From assembly GCF_024166365.1 (NCBI RefSeq), contig NC_064837.1:76813553-76877552 (forward strand): 64,000 nt of DNA. The letters are read 5' to 3'. This document shows positions 24,682-35,790 of the stretch, one piece after another. This DNA comes from Elephas maximus indicus. Its lineage: Eukaryota > Chordata > Mammalia > Proboscidea > Elephantidae. Below the pieces are notes generated by a model. The model had not been told where the DNA came from, did not search any database, and saw nothing but the letters and a program-made list of their open reading frames with translations. Each line of letters begins with the position of its first letter. The stretch's first letter is position 1. Both the position numbers and the translations under genes were made by a program.

Positions 24682-25474
24682 GCTAAGATTATAAGAACAG
24701 ATTTTAAGAAAATACATCTATCATTTAAAGCATAGTCGTGAGCTCAAAAAGAAATACAACTTATCCAAAATCTTCTTAAAAATTGGAATTCTACAGTGTA
24801 ATTAAAAATAAGGATAATAGTAGCTATCATGTACTAAGTAAAGTCTGAATTTTGACCGAAGTAGAGAGGCTTTCAGAGAAAATCTACAAGCTGTGATATT
24901 TGGGTGTGTCTGTCGTGGTTACAACAATGTGATGCTCAGATCACTGAATACCCCAGCATGCACTCTGAAATCCATCATCATATTTGCACTGAAGCCACAC
25001 TTCCCATGGCTGCTTTAGCCAGTGACTGTGAGCTGCAGGGACACTAAGGCAGGCCCAATCCTAGGAAACATGGGATTCCTATGATGGGCAACTTCAACTT
25101 GAGGCCTCACTCTTTAAACTCCATTGTGGCATAAGACTCTTCCGCTAACCTTCCCTCCTTCCTAAAGGTCTGGACCAGCATCATGGCCTGACAGTTCTCA
25201 GCCTCTCCCAGATGCCTCCCTACTTTCCTCTATTAAACCTCTTGTGTGTCTAATCCTGTCTAGTGATCTGCTTCTCAGAGGACCTGGATGGACACGGTCT
25301 TCTTTTTTAATAACCAGATGGAATTCTAAGTATCTCCTTGAGATCCTTCTGGAAGAAAATTAAAGATTTTGACACTGGGTTATGACAAAACCAGCCTAGA
25401 AAATCATTTGAATTTATACATTATAAACTTGGTATAATATAATACTGTTAAGTTGGTTTCAAAAAATGCCCTAT
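24682..25474. other. Unassigned sequence, possible LTR relic at 25200-25300
   Basis: 'ttaaacctcttgtgtgtcta' followed by 'gatctgcttctcagaggacc' resembles the 3' end of an old LTR or L1 3' end. The family cannot be named. The rest is unassigned. Confidence 0.35.
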
Positions 25475-25485
25475 ATTATAAAAGG

Positions 25486-25688
25486 AAGGAGCCTGGGTGG
25501 GGAAATAGTTAAGCACTCGGCTGCTAACTGAAAGGTTGGTGGCTTGAAACCACTAGCCACTCCATGGGAGAAAGATGTGGCAGCCTGCTTCTGTAAAGAT
25601 TACAGCCTAGGAAACCCTATGGGGCAGTTCTACTCTGTCCTATAGAGTAACTATGAGTCAAAACTTGACATCACACAACAACAATGAC
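25486..25688 (+). mobile_element. AfroSINE-type SINE
   Basis: Full copy, head 'gagcctgggtggggaaatag' to (CAA)n-like tail. The 11-bp TSD ATTATAAAAGG is at 25475-25485 and 25689-25699, perfect. Confidence 0.95.
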
Positions 25689-25699
25689 ATTATAAAAGG

Positions 25700-27431
25700 G
25701 GGCTCAGAAAAGAGAGAGTAATTGATTTTAAAATCTTTAAAATCATCTATCATTTGCCATTTACTAAATTAAATTTAAATGGAATACATGAAAATATATA
25801 GATTCTAATATTGCCAGAAATTGAATAGTAGAAGACAGAACTGGCTAAGTTGTCCATGGGAATTTTATGATGTAATATTGCATTGGGACATTACATATGG
25901 ATCAGATACTGGCTGAATGAAACTTTCATATAGAAATTGGGAAATTAATTGGCTTGATTTCCACCCTTCACCTTGTTTTGTAGACTCAGGACTGGCTTCT
26001 ACCATCCTCCAGTGCTTGACTACCACACCAAGGAAAAAAAATCATATATGAAAGCCACCACCTTCTAAGAAAACTGTCAGCTAGTTAGATTGATACCTTC
26101 CAGAATTGAAAACAAATTAAATGAATAATACATGAGATAAGTAATTATGAAGCCTCATGGAATAAATTATTACAAATTGCTCTACAAGAAAATAATTGGA
26201 CTACACATCCTTAGTAACATACAGTATAAGGACAAAAATTACTGCCAAAAGTGTTTTATTTAATAGTTTTGTCAGATAACAAATATATTGACTTTGTTCG
26301 GAATAAAAAAAAATTTTTTTTAATAGTTTTGTCAGATAACAAATATATTGACTTTGGAATCAAAATTTTACGTATAAGAAGGAGAGGGAAATTATAAAAT
26401 AGAAACATTTTAAACAAGAAATTGTAATGTTAGAACTGAATTTAAAATATCAATATGAGCCCATGAATTTAAAAGAAAAAAAATGTATATGTTTTCCAAT
26501 TCTATCAGCTGAAAGGAGCTAAGAGCAAAAGTCTAAAAGAATGAATCTAATAAACATGTTCACTGTTTATTAAATTTATAAAAGGCATTTAATCAGCAGG
26601 ATGATAGATTAGGGAGGAATTTAGTATATACAAAATATAGACTTTTACCATGGGCCCAAACCTCAAGATGGTCTTTTGGTAGGGGCTTGGCTGAAGCTGT
26701 GGTCCAGACCCTTGACATTTAATTTCTCTTTAAGAAAAATCAGCTCTGAATCCAGCAGCACATATACTCAAGCAGTTGCCTACCCACAGCCAAGAAATAA
26801 ACAGCCCACTTTCCAACAAAACCAATGGAAGCTAGAAGATAGTAGAATATTTCCAATACGTTGAGAGAAAATAGACTGGTATGGCCAATGAGGTTAATTT
26901 TTTAAGCCTAAGTGCAAAGTTAAAGACTTTTTCAAATAAAGCAAAACAGTTTTTCATTGTTAGTTCCTCACTAAAGGAAAATATAAAAGATAAATTTCAG
27001 GATAAGGATGGAAGGGATTAATGTAAGAAGAAATTGGGGAGAAAAAAGACTGGGAGAAATGTGGCTATATTTAAACAAATGTTAAATGTGCAAAGTAATA
27101 ATGTCTTATTTATTGAATTAAAAATCTAAACAGAATTAATAAATGACAATAGTATGCAAAGGGAAGAACAGCTCTGGAACTCAGAACAATCCCAGTGACT
27201 CAATGTTCCCAGCTTTAGGCATAGGGTTGGAGATGATGGGGGTAATATCTGTGTATTGCTTGGTATGGCATTGATAGGAATGAAGGGTATAAAGGATCTT
27301 CTCATACGTCCTAATTTCATCAATGTCTTGAAATTTCTCCTTGTATATATTGGCCCCGAAGAGATCAGCATCTTCAAATGACAGCTGGCAAAACCCAGGA
27401 CAAAATTACAAATTATGTCTTTGAAAGTAAA
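25700..27431. other. Unassigned AT-rich sequence
   Basis: About 1.7 kb without recognised genes or repeats, apart from the local duplication at 26259-26356. Confidence 0.45.
26259..26356 (+). repeat. Local tandem duplication, 60-bp period
   Basis: A 38-bp segment starting 'tttaatagttttgtcagata' is repeated exactly at 26259-26296 and 26319-26356. The sequence following each copy is also alike if a 4-bp gap is allowed. Confidence 0.95.
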
Positions 27432-27436
27432 ATGGA

Positions 27437-28541
27437 TGTCTTACAAGTGGATGGCTTTAACAAAGAGAAATTTATTCTCTCATAGTCTAGTAAGCTACAA
27501 GTCCAAATTCAGGGCTTCGACTCTAGGGGAAGGCTTTCTCTGCTGGTTCTGGAAGAAGGTCCGTGTCATCAATCTTTCCTTGGCCTAGAGGCTTCTCTGC
27601 ACAGGAACCTTGGGTCCAAAGGATGCTATGATGGTTAAGATTGTATGTCAACTTGGCTGGGCCATAATTCTCAGTGTTTTGGCAGTTGTATAATGTTGTG
27701 GTCACTTTCCTGTTGAAGTTTGATATATGATCACCCCCATGATGGAATCTGCTGAATGGTACTGGTGGGGGTGGAGCCTGCAGTGGCCCCTCAGCCTTCA
27801 TCTCTCTGCCTTCTGCCACTTACTTCCTCCCTGCTCGCCTTGCTAAAGCTGTGGGCTTATTCTAGATCCAGCAGCTGTCTCTTGTCTGACCTATGGTTCT
27901 CGGGACTTGAGCTAGCAGCTTACCTGTCCATCTTGGGATTTCTGGATCTTCACAGCCCGTGAGCAAGAATCCTGATCCCCAACATGCTGATCTTGGGTTT
28001 GCCAGCCCCTGCAGCTATAAGAATCAGGAGAAACCTTGCAATCTTGCCTGCCGACCTTAGGGATTCCTCGACCTTCACAGGCTGTGAGCTTCACAGCTTC
28101 TGTGGCTCCGTGAATTGGGAAAGGCTTCTATCCTGATCCAAGGATTTGGGATGTTCCAGTCTCTGCAAACACATGAGCTGTTCCCTTGATATAAATCTCT
28201 ATACGTTTATACACTTTACTGGTTTTGCTTCTCTAGAGAACCCAGCCTAAAACAGATGTGCTCTGCTCCTGGTGCTGCTTTCTTGGCGGTATGAGGTCCC
28301 CATGTCTATCTGCTCAGTTCTCTTTTTTATATTTCAAAAGAGATTGGCTTAAGACGCTATCTAATCTTGTAGATCTCATCAATATAACTGCTGCGAATCC
28401 ATTTTATTACATCATAGTGATAGGATTTACAACACATAGGAAAATCACGTCAGATGATAAAATGGTAGACAATCATACAAGGGCATCATGACCTAGCCAA
28501 GTTGACAGATATTTTGGGGGAACACAATGCAATCCATGACA
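27437..28541 (-). mobile_element. Solo LTR, MaLR-style, split by another LTR
   Basis: Reverse-oriented copy of the young LTR family. It starts TGTCTT and ends CCATGACA, with the perfect TSD ATGGA (27432-27436 and 28542-28546). A ~30-bp piece near its left end, relative to other copies, is deleted. It is interrupted at 'ccaaaggatg' by the element 27627-28254. Confidence 0.93.
27627..28254 (+). mobile_element. LTR-like element nested in an LTR
   Basis: About 628 bp, beginning 'tgatggttaagattgtatgt' two bases inside the boundary and ending 'gaacccagcctaaaaca'. The near-TSD is GATGC (27622-27626) / GATGT (28255-28259). The text resembles an LTR of a second MaLR/ERVL-like family, with no internal coding region. 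Orientation inferred from the terminal wording. Confidence 0.68.
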
Positions 28542-28844
28542 ATGGAATATACCTTATCTCCAAAAGTCCAGGATTGGTCACCTTTATGCATGTGCTTTTA
28601 AACTCATATTTTATCAAATTCAGCTTTTGATAGCTCATGCTGAACTCTAAATGTGGGGAAAGGCTTATTGCATTACGTATGCAATTTAAATAGAAACACA
28701 AATTTTTGACTCAGATTTAAATTTTAATAGTATTTATTTTTTAAAGTAGCATTATGAATTTAGACAGTTCTTATAATTTTTTAGAGCTATTTTTAAGTTT
28801 CAACTGGTTAAGTTATACCATAATCAGAACACATTTACTTGGTA

Positions 28845-29025
28845 CACACTATGTTCTGTTACACGGATATTAAGTAGGGTATCATTATTGTTTATATATT
28901 ATAGATGAAGAAACTGAGGTATGGAGAGGTTAAGTGACCTACCCAAGGTCACCCAGTTGGTACATATTAGTACTAGGTTTGGTATCCTGCCATCTGCTTC
29001 AGAGTTCAGGCACTTTGCCATTATG
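28845..29025 (+). mobile_element. MIR SINE relic
   Basis: Conserved MIR core: 'gatgaagaaactgaggtatg', 'gaggttaagtgacctaccca'. Ancient and shared across mammals. Confidence 0.9.
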
Positions 29026-29572
29026 TGAAACTTCCTGTTCTTATATGGAGAGGCCACTTGAGACTCACATAGCACCAAACTAAAGTAGCTCTATATGTAC
29101 TGTAAAAAAAGGAAAAAAAATTGTTGTTCCAGTATATTCACTGGTATTTTTATACTACATTTTAAGAAGCAATTTTTTAAACAAAAACATACCTTAGGTG
29201 ATAAGTGCTACTATTGGTCAAAGTAGCATTTATGAATTGAAATTCATATAAATAAAAAATTAACTCAGTCTTTCCACATCAAATTTTGGTCAAGACACAG
29301 TGTCTCGTTACTAACCAAGAGGTTAATGATACCTAATCCAAAAGGAGAGTCTTTAATCTTTGTGTTAATGGGAAGCTAAAGCTAAATGGTAAAAATCCAG
29401 GGATCATACAAAAAAATTTTCACAGAGAAATGACACGCAGGTCCACATATTTCAACAAAAATGAAATACTCAACCAAATATTTTAGAGAAGTAGCAATCT
29501 GTTTTGACTTGCAGCTTAAACAATTTCATCACTGGATCAAAAGACTGCAGCTCCTTAGGTGGGCTAAGTATG
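29026..29572. other. Unassigned sequence
   Basis: No feature apart from a short stretch (29098-29128) that nearly repeats at 30521-30550. Confidence 0.4.
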
Positions 29573-29750
29573 TGGGGTATCTGACTGACAGTGGGGTATC
29601 TGACTGACAGTGGGGTATCTGACTGACAGTGGGGTATCTGACTGACAGTGGGGTATCTGACTGACAGTGGGGTATCTGACTGACAGTGGGGTATCTGACT
29701 GACAGTGGGGTATCTGACTGACAGTGGGGTATCTGACTGACAGTGGGGTA
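29573..29750 (+). repeat. Perfect 19-bp minisatellite, 9.4 copies
   Basis: The unit TGGGGTATCTGACTGACAG starts at 29573, 29592, 29611, 29630, 29649, 29668, 29687, 29706 and 29725, with a 7-base partial at 29744. I see no differences between units. Because 19 is not divisible by three, reverse-strand frames stay open and give a 19-residue peptide period. Those frames (29470-29784) are a by-product, not a gene. Confidence 0.98.
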
Positions 29751-29802
29751 GAATTAAGCATAAGCAACAGATCAAACACAGCAACGCGACCGCTGGTGTC
29801 CT

Positions 29803-29990
29803 GTTGTCAGTTGCTGTGGAGTCAGTCCCGACTCACGGTGAGCCCACGTGGTACACAGCAGAACTGGGCTCCACGGGGTGTTCTCGGCTATAATCTCAAT
29901 GGAAGCAGATCATTGGGGCTTTTCTTCAGTGGTGCCACTGGGTGGGTTTGAACCACCAACTTTTAGGTTAGCAATCAAATGCAAAATTTC
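29803..29990 (-). mobile_element. AfroSINE-type SINE (older variant)
   Basis: Reverse copy: 'gttgctgtggagtcagtccc' to 'ttttaggttagcaatcaaat'. It lies ~50 bp beyond the minisatellite. Confidence 0.82.
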
Positions 29991-30457
29991 CCTCCCAAAT
30001 TTTGGAGTAGTTCAATTTCTGTAAAATAAATCCATAATAGTAAAAATTTGCTTATACTTCTGATACTAATTGCAGTTCCACCCAACATTAAATCTTGATA
30101 GAAAATATTACGAAATCTTCATTATATGAGAGACGATAAAAAAAAAAAAAGTCTCCCACAAGATGTAGGGAAAAGTGATATACAGGTCTGTCAGGCAATT
30201 CATTAATAAAATTACATTATTTCTCTGGATTTTGAGTGTCTGTGCCATTTGTTTTTTGGTGCTATTTGTTAGGTTTTTTCAATTTGTAGTTTTTTGTGAT
30301 TTCTTTTCTCATCTAAATAAAATTTATGTCCCTACTTAATTTTGTAATCTTTTTCTTAGAGGGTTCCCAAGCTGTATAAGCTTTATGACCCACAAAACTT
30401 GGATATGCCCCTGCACATAGTTTGTTAGAAAAACTAAAGCACTGTATAACCCAGAAA
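29991..30457. other. Unassigned sequence
   Basis: Nothing recognised. Confidence 0.4.
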
Positions 30458-30519
30458 AGCCAGTGCCGTCAAGTGGATTCCAACTCATAGCGACCCCATA
30501 GGACTAAAAAAAAAAAATA
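30458..30519 (-). mobile_element. Truncated SINE, tail part only
   Basis: 'gccagtgccgtcaagtggat' up to 'ccccataggac', followed by an A run that is not the normal continuation of the element. About 50 bp of the 3' body of a reverse AfroSINE. Confidence 0.75.
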
Positions 30520-30544
30520 CGTACTGTAAAAAAGGGAAAAAAAT

Positions 30545-30718
30545 TGTTGTGGAGTTGACTTTAATTCATGGTGACTCCATGTGTGTCAGGATAGAATTGT
30601 GCTCCTTTAGGGTTTTCAATGGCTGATTCCTCAGTAGATGACTTTCTTTGGTGGACTCGAACCATCAGCCTTTGGTTTAGCAGGGAACGAGTTAACCATT
30701 TACCCGATCCAGGAACTG
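30545..30718 (-). mobile_element. AfroSINE-type SINE (older variant)
   Basis: Reverse copy: 'gttgtggagttgactttaat' through 'ggttttcaatggctgattcc' to 'gagttaaccatttacccg'. Confidence 0.8.
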
Positions 30719-31036
30719 GGCATGATACTGACATGGAAACAAGTCTATGACATATTGCCAAATACAAAAATTGAATTCCAGAACAACATCAGTAGTATAG
30801 TCCCACTTAATTTAAAAAAATAATAAAAATTATGCTTTTATTATGCTTTTTCAGTTTGACTTTATAATCTTTGAGTTATGTGGATTTTTAATAAAGTGTA
30901 TGTATTTATTTACATCCTAATTTTTTAGTTCTAAAATAAGAAAAAATTGATTTTTGACCTTAACTCATGCTTGTAAATAGCAATACCATACTTCAACAAT
31001 TCAAAGATTCATATCCTTTCATATTTTAACATCTCT

Positions 31037-31080
31037 AAATTGGGTTGTGACCTGAGGTTGTGACCACAGGTTGTGACCAC
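31037..31080 (+). repeat. Short tandem repeat, three ~15-bp units
   Basis: Three copies of GGTTGTGACC with variable 4-5 base spacers. Confidence 0.85.
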
Positions 31081-31194
31081 ATTGTCATTACTTGTGCATG
31101 CGCACTCCGCCACAGCCATTCCAAGGTGGTCAGGTTCACTGGGGCCATGTACACTATTGGCACATCTCTTGAGTTTAATGATCTTGTAAAAAAT

Positions 31195-33462
31195 GTCTTA
31201 CTTTGGAAACCGTATATCAAGTGAGAATCTAATAATCAAAATATATATAAAACTTTGACAACTTAACAAAAAGACAAGTAACCTACTCAAAAATATGCAA
31301 AGAAAATAGACATTTCACCAAAAAAGGCTTTCGTCTGGCCTCCAAACACATGAAAAGATGTTCAACATCATTAGCCATCAGAGAGATGCAAATCAAAACC
31401 ACAATGCCATACCATTTCACTCCCACTAGTATGGTTAAGATTAAAAAAAAAAAAAAAGGCAGAAAATAATGTTGACAAGGATGTGGGGAATTAGAACCCT
31501 TGACCATTGCTGATGGGAATGCAAATGGTACAGTTGTTGTGGAAAACAGTGTGGCAGTTCCTCAAAAAAAAAACTAGAAATAGAACTACCATACAACCCA
31601 GTGAATTCCACTCCTAGGTCGATACCACAGAGACTTGAAAGCAGAAACTTGAACAGACGTATGCACATCAAGGTTCCTTGCAGAATTATTTACAATAGCC
31701 AAAAGGCAGAAACAATTCAAATGCCCATCGACGGATAAATGGATGAACCAAATGCGGTACCTACATACGATGGGATACTCCTAAGCCATAAAGAAATGAA
31801 GTCCTCATACATGCTATAGCATGGATGGAGCTTAAAGACATGCTGATTGAAACAAGCCAATCATAAAAGAACAAATATTGTATGACTTCACTTACATAAA
31901 AAGACAAGAACAGGCAAATGTATAGAGACCAAAGTTTATCAGTGGTTACCAGAGGTGGGAGGCAGTGGAAAATGGGGTGTATTGCTTACATAGCACTGAG
32001 ATTCTGTTTATGGTGATGGGAAAATTGCATTGATTAAGATTAAGTTTGCACAGTTGATAACGTAATTGCTGTTAACAAGTTGTACAATTCTGTCTTAGTC
32101 ATCTGGTGCTGCTATAACAGAAATACCACAAGTAAATGACTTTAACAAAGAGATATTTATTTTCTCACAGTCTAGAAGCTCAAATTCAGGGCATCACCTC
32201 CAGGGGAAGGCTTTCTGTCTCTGTCAGCTCTGGAGGAAGGTCCTTGTCATCAGTCTTTCCCTGGACTAGGAGCTTCTCTGTGCAGGAACCCTGGGTCTAA
32301 AGGATGTACTCTGCTCCCAGCACTGTTTTCTTGGTGGTATGAGGTCCTCAACTCTCTGCTTGCTTCCCTTTCCTTTTATCTCTTGTAAGATAAAATGTGG
32401 TACAGGCCACACCCCAGGGGAACTCCCTTTACATTGAATTAGGGATGTGGCCTGAGCAAGGGCGTTACATCCCATCCTAAACCTCTTTAACCACAGGCAG
32501 AGATTATGATTTATAACACACAGGAAAATCACAAAATGGAGGACAACCACACAATATTGGGAATCACGGCTGAACCAAGTTGACACATATTTTGGGGGGA
32601 CATAATTCAATCCATGACAACCTATAAAAAAGTTGAACTGACCAAAGTTGTGCAACAGATATACTTACAACAACAACACAAAGAGTAACTGCTGAGGCTG
32701 CTTATGTACAACCAGCACCTCATGGGTTTTGGTTGCTTAGTTTGAAGGTTTAGGTCGTGATTTCCTGGGATACTCCAGTCAGTTTGCCTAATACTGTTTA
32801 GTGCTTCTGTTCTACCTCCTAAAAAAACACCTCCTAGCTGTGGCATAATGCCTGGGGTCTTAAAAGCTTGCAAGGTACAACAATTGGTCTCTATTCATTT
32901 GGAGCAACAGAGGAAGGAGAGTCAGGAATAGGAGGAGCAAATAGAATGTGTGGCTAATTTCCTCCAAAAACAGCTGCCTCCTTTGCCATGAGACCAGAAG
33001 AACTGGGTGGGGCCCGGCTACCATTACTGAATGTTTTTATCAAAGATTCTAAAGAACCCTGATCAAAATGCAGAACGGAATGTCAAATTCAGGTGGAATC
33101 CAGGCTGGATTGAATCCCCCAAACTATTGCCCTGAGATAATCTTTAAATCTTAAACCAAAAATATCCCCCCAAAATCTTTTTTAAAACCAAACAAAAATT
33201 TAGCTTAACTAGTAAAGAATGGTCTGCCTTGACCACCGAGCCCTTTAAAGAACTATCTATATGGGATCAAATTGATAACAGTAACTTTAGGAACATAAAG
33301 GGGCAGTGAGTTTATGTTAGTGGAGGAAGAACATTTTGGAAAGGGAGGGTGAGAATGGCTGCACAACTTGAAGAATGTAATCAATGTCACTGAATTGTTC
33401 ATGTAAACATTGTTGAATTGGTGTACGTTTTGCTAAGTATACTCTCAACAAAAAAAAATAAT
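31195..33462 (+). mobile_element. L1 3' portion split by an LTR
   Basis: ORF2 C-terminal text ('ttagccatcagagagatgca', 'atgggatactcctaagccat') runs to an older-type 3' UTR ('gtggttaccagaggtgggag', 'aaaagttgaactgaccaaag'). It ends at ~33462 after 'actctcaac' and an A run. The LTR 32091-32619 interrupts the 3' UTR, which is contiguous in related copies at 42090 and 48790. Confidence 0.9.
32091..32619 (-). mobile_element. Solo LTR, young MaLR-style family
   Basis: Reverse copy from TGTCTTAG to CCATGACA. Unlike most other copies here, its flanking pentamers (AATTC and ACCTA) do not match. Confidence 0.9.
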
Positions 33463-33572
33463 TTTTTAAAATGTTTCCCAAAAGATTACATGATAATTCA
33501 GAATTGAAATGAGAAGTTACTGTGTTACCAGAAGGGCAAGGGAACACAGAAGCTTGGCTTAATTCAATATTA

Positions 33573-33739
33573 ACCAAAACCAAACCAAATCCGATGCCAG
33601 GGAGCCGATGCCAACTCATAGCGACCCTATACGACACAATAGAACTGCCCCATAGGGTTTCAGGAGCGGCTGGTGGATTCAAACAGTCAACATTTTGGTT
33701 AGCAGTCATAGCTCATGACCACTGAGCCACCAGGGATCC
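33573..33739 (-). mobile_element. AfroSINE-type SINE
   Basis: Reverse copy with a perfect 12-bp TSD AATTCAATATTA (33561-33572 and 33740-33751). Its tail complement is 'accaaaaccaaaccaaat', i.e. a (TTTGG)n-like tail. Confidence 0.96.
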
Positions 33740-33766
33740 AATTCAATATTAGGTAAGAAAGTCATC

Positions 33767-34522
33767 TTGGGGGAAGATGGCCTCACTTACATGCTATCTG
33801 ACAGCTATGAAAGGAAAAGGAACAGACACAGCATAGGTGAAAATGCCTTTCAGCTTGTCAGGAGATTCACACACCAGGCGGTAATGGGAGGGGTGGGGTT
33901 CGCGAGCCAAGCCACAGAAACCTCAAAGCTAAAGAGGCCTTGGAGGCCAGTGAGCCCTACAGGTGGGCGGCGATATCAACCGGTCCTAAAGACCTTGAAC
34001 AGAAGACGCTCACCTCCCAGTGACCATGAATCTATGAAGGGAAAACTCACCTCCTCGGCCCTGCCCGGCAAAGGAGGAAAACTCCCAGATCCCGCACCAC
34101 CTGGCCACTCGACCAGCCTAAGAGCGGCAGCAACCCCGCGGGTTATCCAGAAAGAGGTTGGCCTTAACCAATCCTTGTTTCTCATTCATTCTCTTTCCCT
34201 AAAATCGTATTTAAGTGAGCGATTAATTCTGGTATCTATAGTAACATCTTGTGATAAATATACTGTTGCTTACATGGTAGTTAAACATCTAAGTCATGCT
34301 TCCCATGAAAGCAGAGCAAGGAAAGCCTTTTCTTCTAAGAGACTTCCTTTGGCAGTAGCCCCACACGGTTTCCTTGTTTTTTCTCCTTTGTTTCATCTAC
34401 CACCCCACCTGTTGGTAGAGCTACTGAAGATGTTATCAAGAAATTCTGCTCTTCTGTCTTTGTCTAGGCATGATTTAGGGATGTTACATTTTCAGATGAA
34501 TGTTAACCCTCAGCGTTTTTAG
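33767..34522 (+). CDS. Unexplained 251-codon ORF (hypothetical)
   Basis: The longest open frame after MOS, on the same strand and 3.6 kb upstream of it. The start codon lies just after a SINE target site. The first half (~33885-34150) is more GC- and CpG-rich than its surroundings and encodes a basic, Pro/Ser/Arg-rich stretch. The second half is hydrophobic and AT-rich. I recognise no domain, catalytic motif, signal peptide or convincing membrane topology, and it matches no transposon frame I know. It may be a chance ORF, a non-coding exon or a lineage-specific transcript. Reality as a protein is doubtful. Confidence 0.2.
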   Translation: MGEDGLTYMLSDSYERKRNRHSIGENAFQLVRRFTHQAVMGGVGFASQATETSKLKRPWRPVSPTGGRRYQPVLKTLNRRRSPPSDHESMKGKLTSSALPGKGGKLPDPAPPGHSTSLRAAATPRVIQKEVGLNQSLFLIHSLSLKSYLSERLILVSIVTSCDKYTVAYMVVKHLSHASHESRARKAFSSKRLPLAVAPHGFLVFSPLFHLPPHLLVELLKMLSRNSALLSLSRHDLGMLHFQMNVNPQRF

Positions 34523-34712
34523 TCTATAACAATAATGCAATGTACTTTTACACCTTTAACCTCAGAAGTAAAAACTTAAAGCAGAAAAAATTCTCAAAGT
34601 TTAAATTGGTTTAACTTATAGTAAAATGAGTTACTTCAGCCCGGGTAGGATACATTTTCAACCAATACTGTCTAACAAATCTATTTCTTATTGGTGTAAA
34701 CCCATATCCATG

Positions 34713-35237
34713 TGTCATGGATTGAATTGTGCCCCCCCCCCCCCAAAATATGTGTCACTTTGGCTAGGCCATGATTCCCAGTATGGGTGTGGTTGTCCAA
34801 CACTTTATGATCTGATGTGATTATCCTCTGTGTTGTAAATCCTACCTCTATGATGTTAATGAGGTGGGATTAGAGCCAGTTATGTTAATGAGGCAGCATG
34901 CAATTTACAGGAATAGATTGTATCTTTAGTCAATTTCTTTTGAGATATAAAAGAGAGGATCCAGCAAAGAGGAGAGGGACCTCCTACCACCAAGGAAGAA
35001 GAGCTGAGAGCAGAGCATGTCCTTTGGACCTGTCCCTGCGCTGAGAGACTCCTAAACCCAGGGGAAGATTGATGACAAGAACCTTCCTCCAGAGCCAATG
35101 GACAGAGAAAGCCTTCCCCTGGAAATGGCACTCCGAATTCAGACTTCTAGCCTCCTAGACTGTGAGAAAATAAATTTCTGTTAAAACCACCCACTTTTGG
35201 CATTTCTGTTATAGCAGCACTAGACAACTAGATGACA
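34713..35237 (+). mobile_element. Solo LTR, MaLR-style
   Basis: TGTCATGG to GATGACA with a perfect TSD CCATG (34708-34712 and 35238-35242). It contains a C13 run near its start and, at 34845-34920, a variant middle section with a local duplication ('gttaatgaggtgggatta', 'gttaatgaggcagcatg') not present in the other copies. AATAAA lies near 35169. Confidence 0.95.
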
Positions 35238-35261
35238 CCATGGTTTTTATGAGTTGAATAA

Positions 35262-35450
35262 ATAATAACTAACATTTTTATATCACTTCCTCTAAGCCAG
35301 GGCCCTATCTAAATATATGAAGCTCTGTTCGTCCTCACAACAATCCTTAGGGAAACCTAATATTTTCCTCATTTTGCAGATGAGGAAACTGAGGCACAGA
35401 GACAGCAAGATACCCAGACCATCTGTCCCCAGAGCCTTTGCTTTTTCCCA
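35262..35450 (+). mobile_element. MIR SINE relic
   Basis: MIR core 'gcagatgaggaaactgaggc' with the usual upstream 'cctcacaacaatcctta'. Confidence 0.9.
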
Positions 35451-35544
35451 CCATGTTAGGCTTTATCCATTTCTGAGATCCAAAATATTATTTAGTGCAT
35501 ACATCCATGGTAACAAAATCAGAATTAAAAATTAAATTCAGAAG

Positions 35545-35681
35545 GACCTTGGAAGACAGGCCTGGGTATCTGCTTCCAAAAGGTTATAGCCTTGAAAATC
35601 CTGTGCAGCAGTTCTACTCTGCACAAATGGGGTCAGCATGAGTCGAATTCGACCCAACAGCAACTAACAACAATAACAACA
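35545..35681 (+). mobile_element. AfroSINE-type SINE, 3' part
   Basis: 'aggcctgggtatctgcttcc' to 'caactaacaacaataacaac'. The head is missing; the tail is of the RTE-like type. Confidence 0.85.
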
Positions 35682-35790
35682 TGTGCCAGTCACCACGCTA
35701 CTCGCAGGGAAGAAAAAATCAACAGGGGACATAGGTCTTGCCTTCAGGGGGCCTGCAGTTTGCTGAGAAAGAGAAGCTTATTTTCAGATG
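35682..35790 (+). mobile_element. L2/MIR-type ancient relic
   Basis: 'atgtgccagtcaccacgcta' and 'cttgccttcagggggcctgc' follow the familiar wording of old mammalian L2/MIR 3' ends. Subfamily not assigned. Confidence 0.55.

Noticed and set aside
29573..29750. Possible CRISPR-like array
   Set aside because: The units are directly adjacent with no unique spacers, and the DNA is mammalian.
29470..29784. Reverse-strand ORF with a 19-residue repeated peptide
   Set aside because: It is the translation of the 19-bp minisatellite in rotating frames, and no coding signal exists outside the array.
32266..32655. 129-codon reverse-strand ORF
   Set aside because: It reads through the solo LTR, and similar frames occur in other LTR copies.
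33750..33757. Good splice donor match (AGGTAAGA) next to the 251-codon ORF
   Set aside because: It is formed at the edge of a SINE target duplication, and no partner exon or acceptor can be supported.
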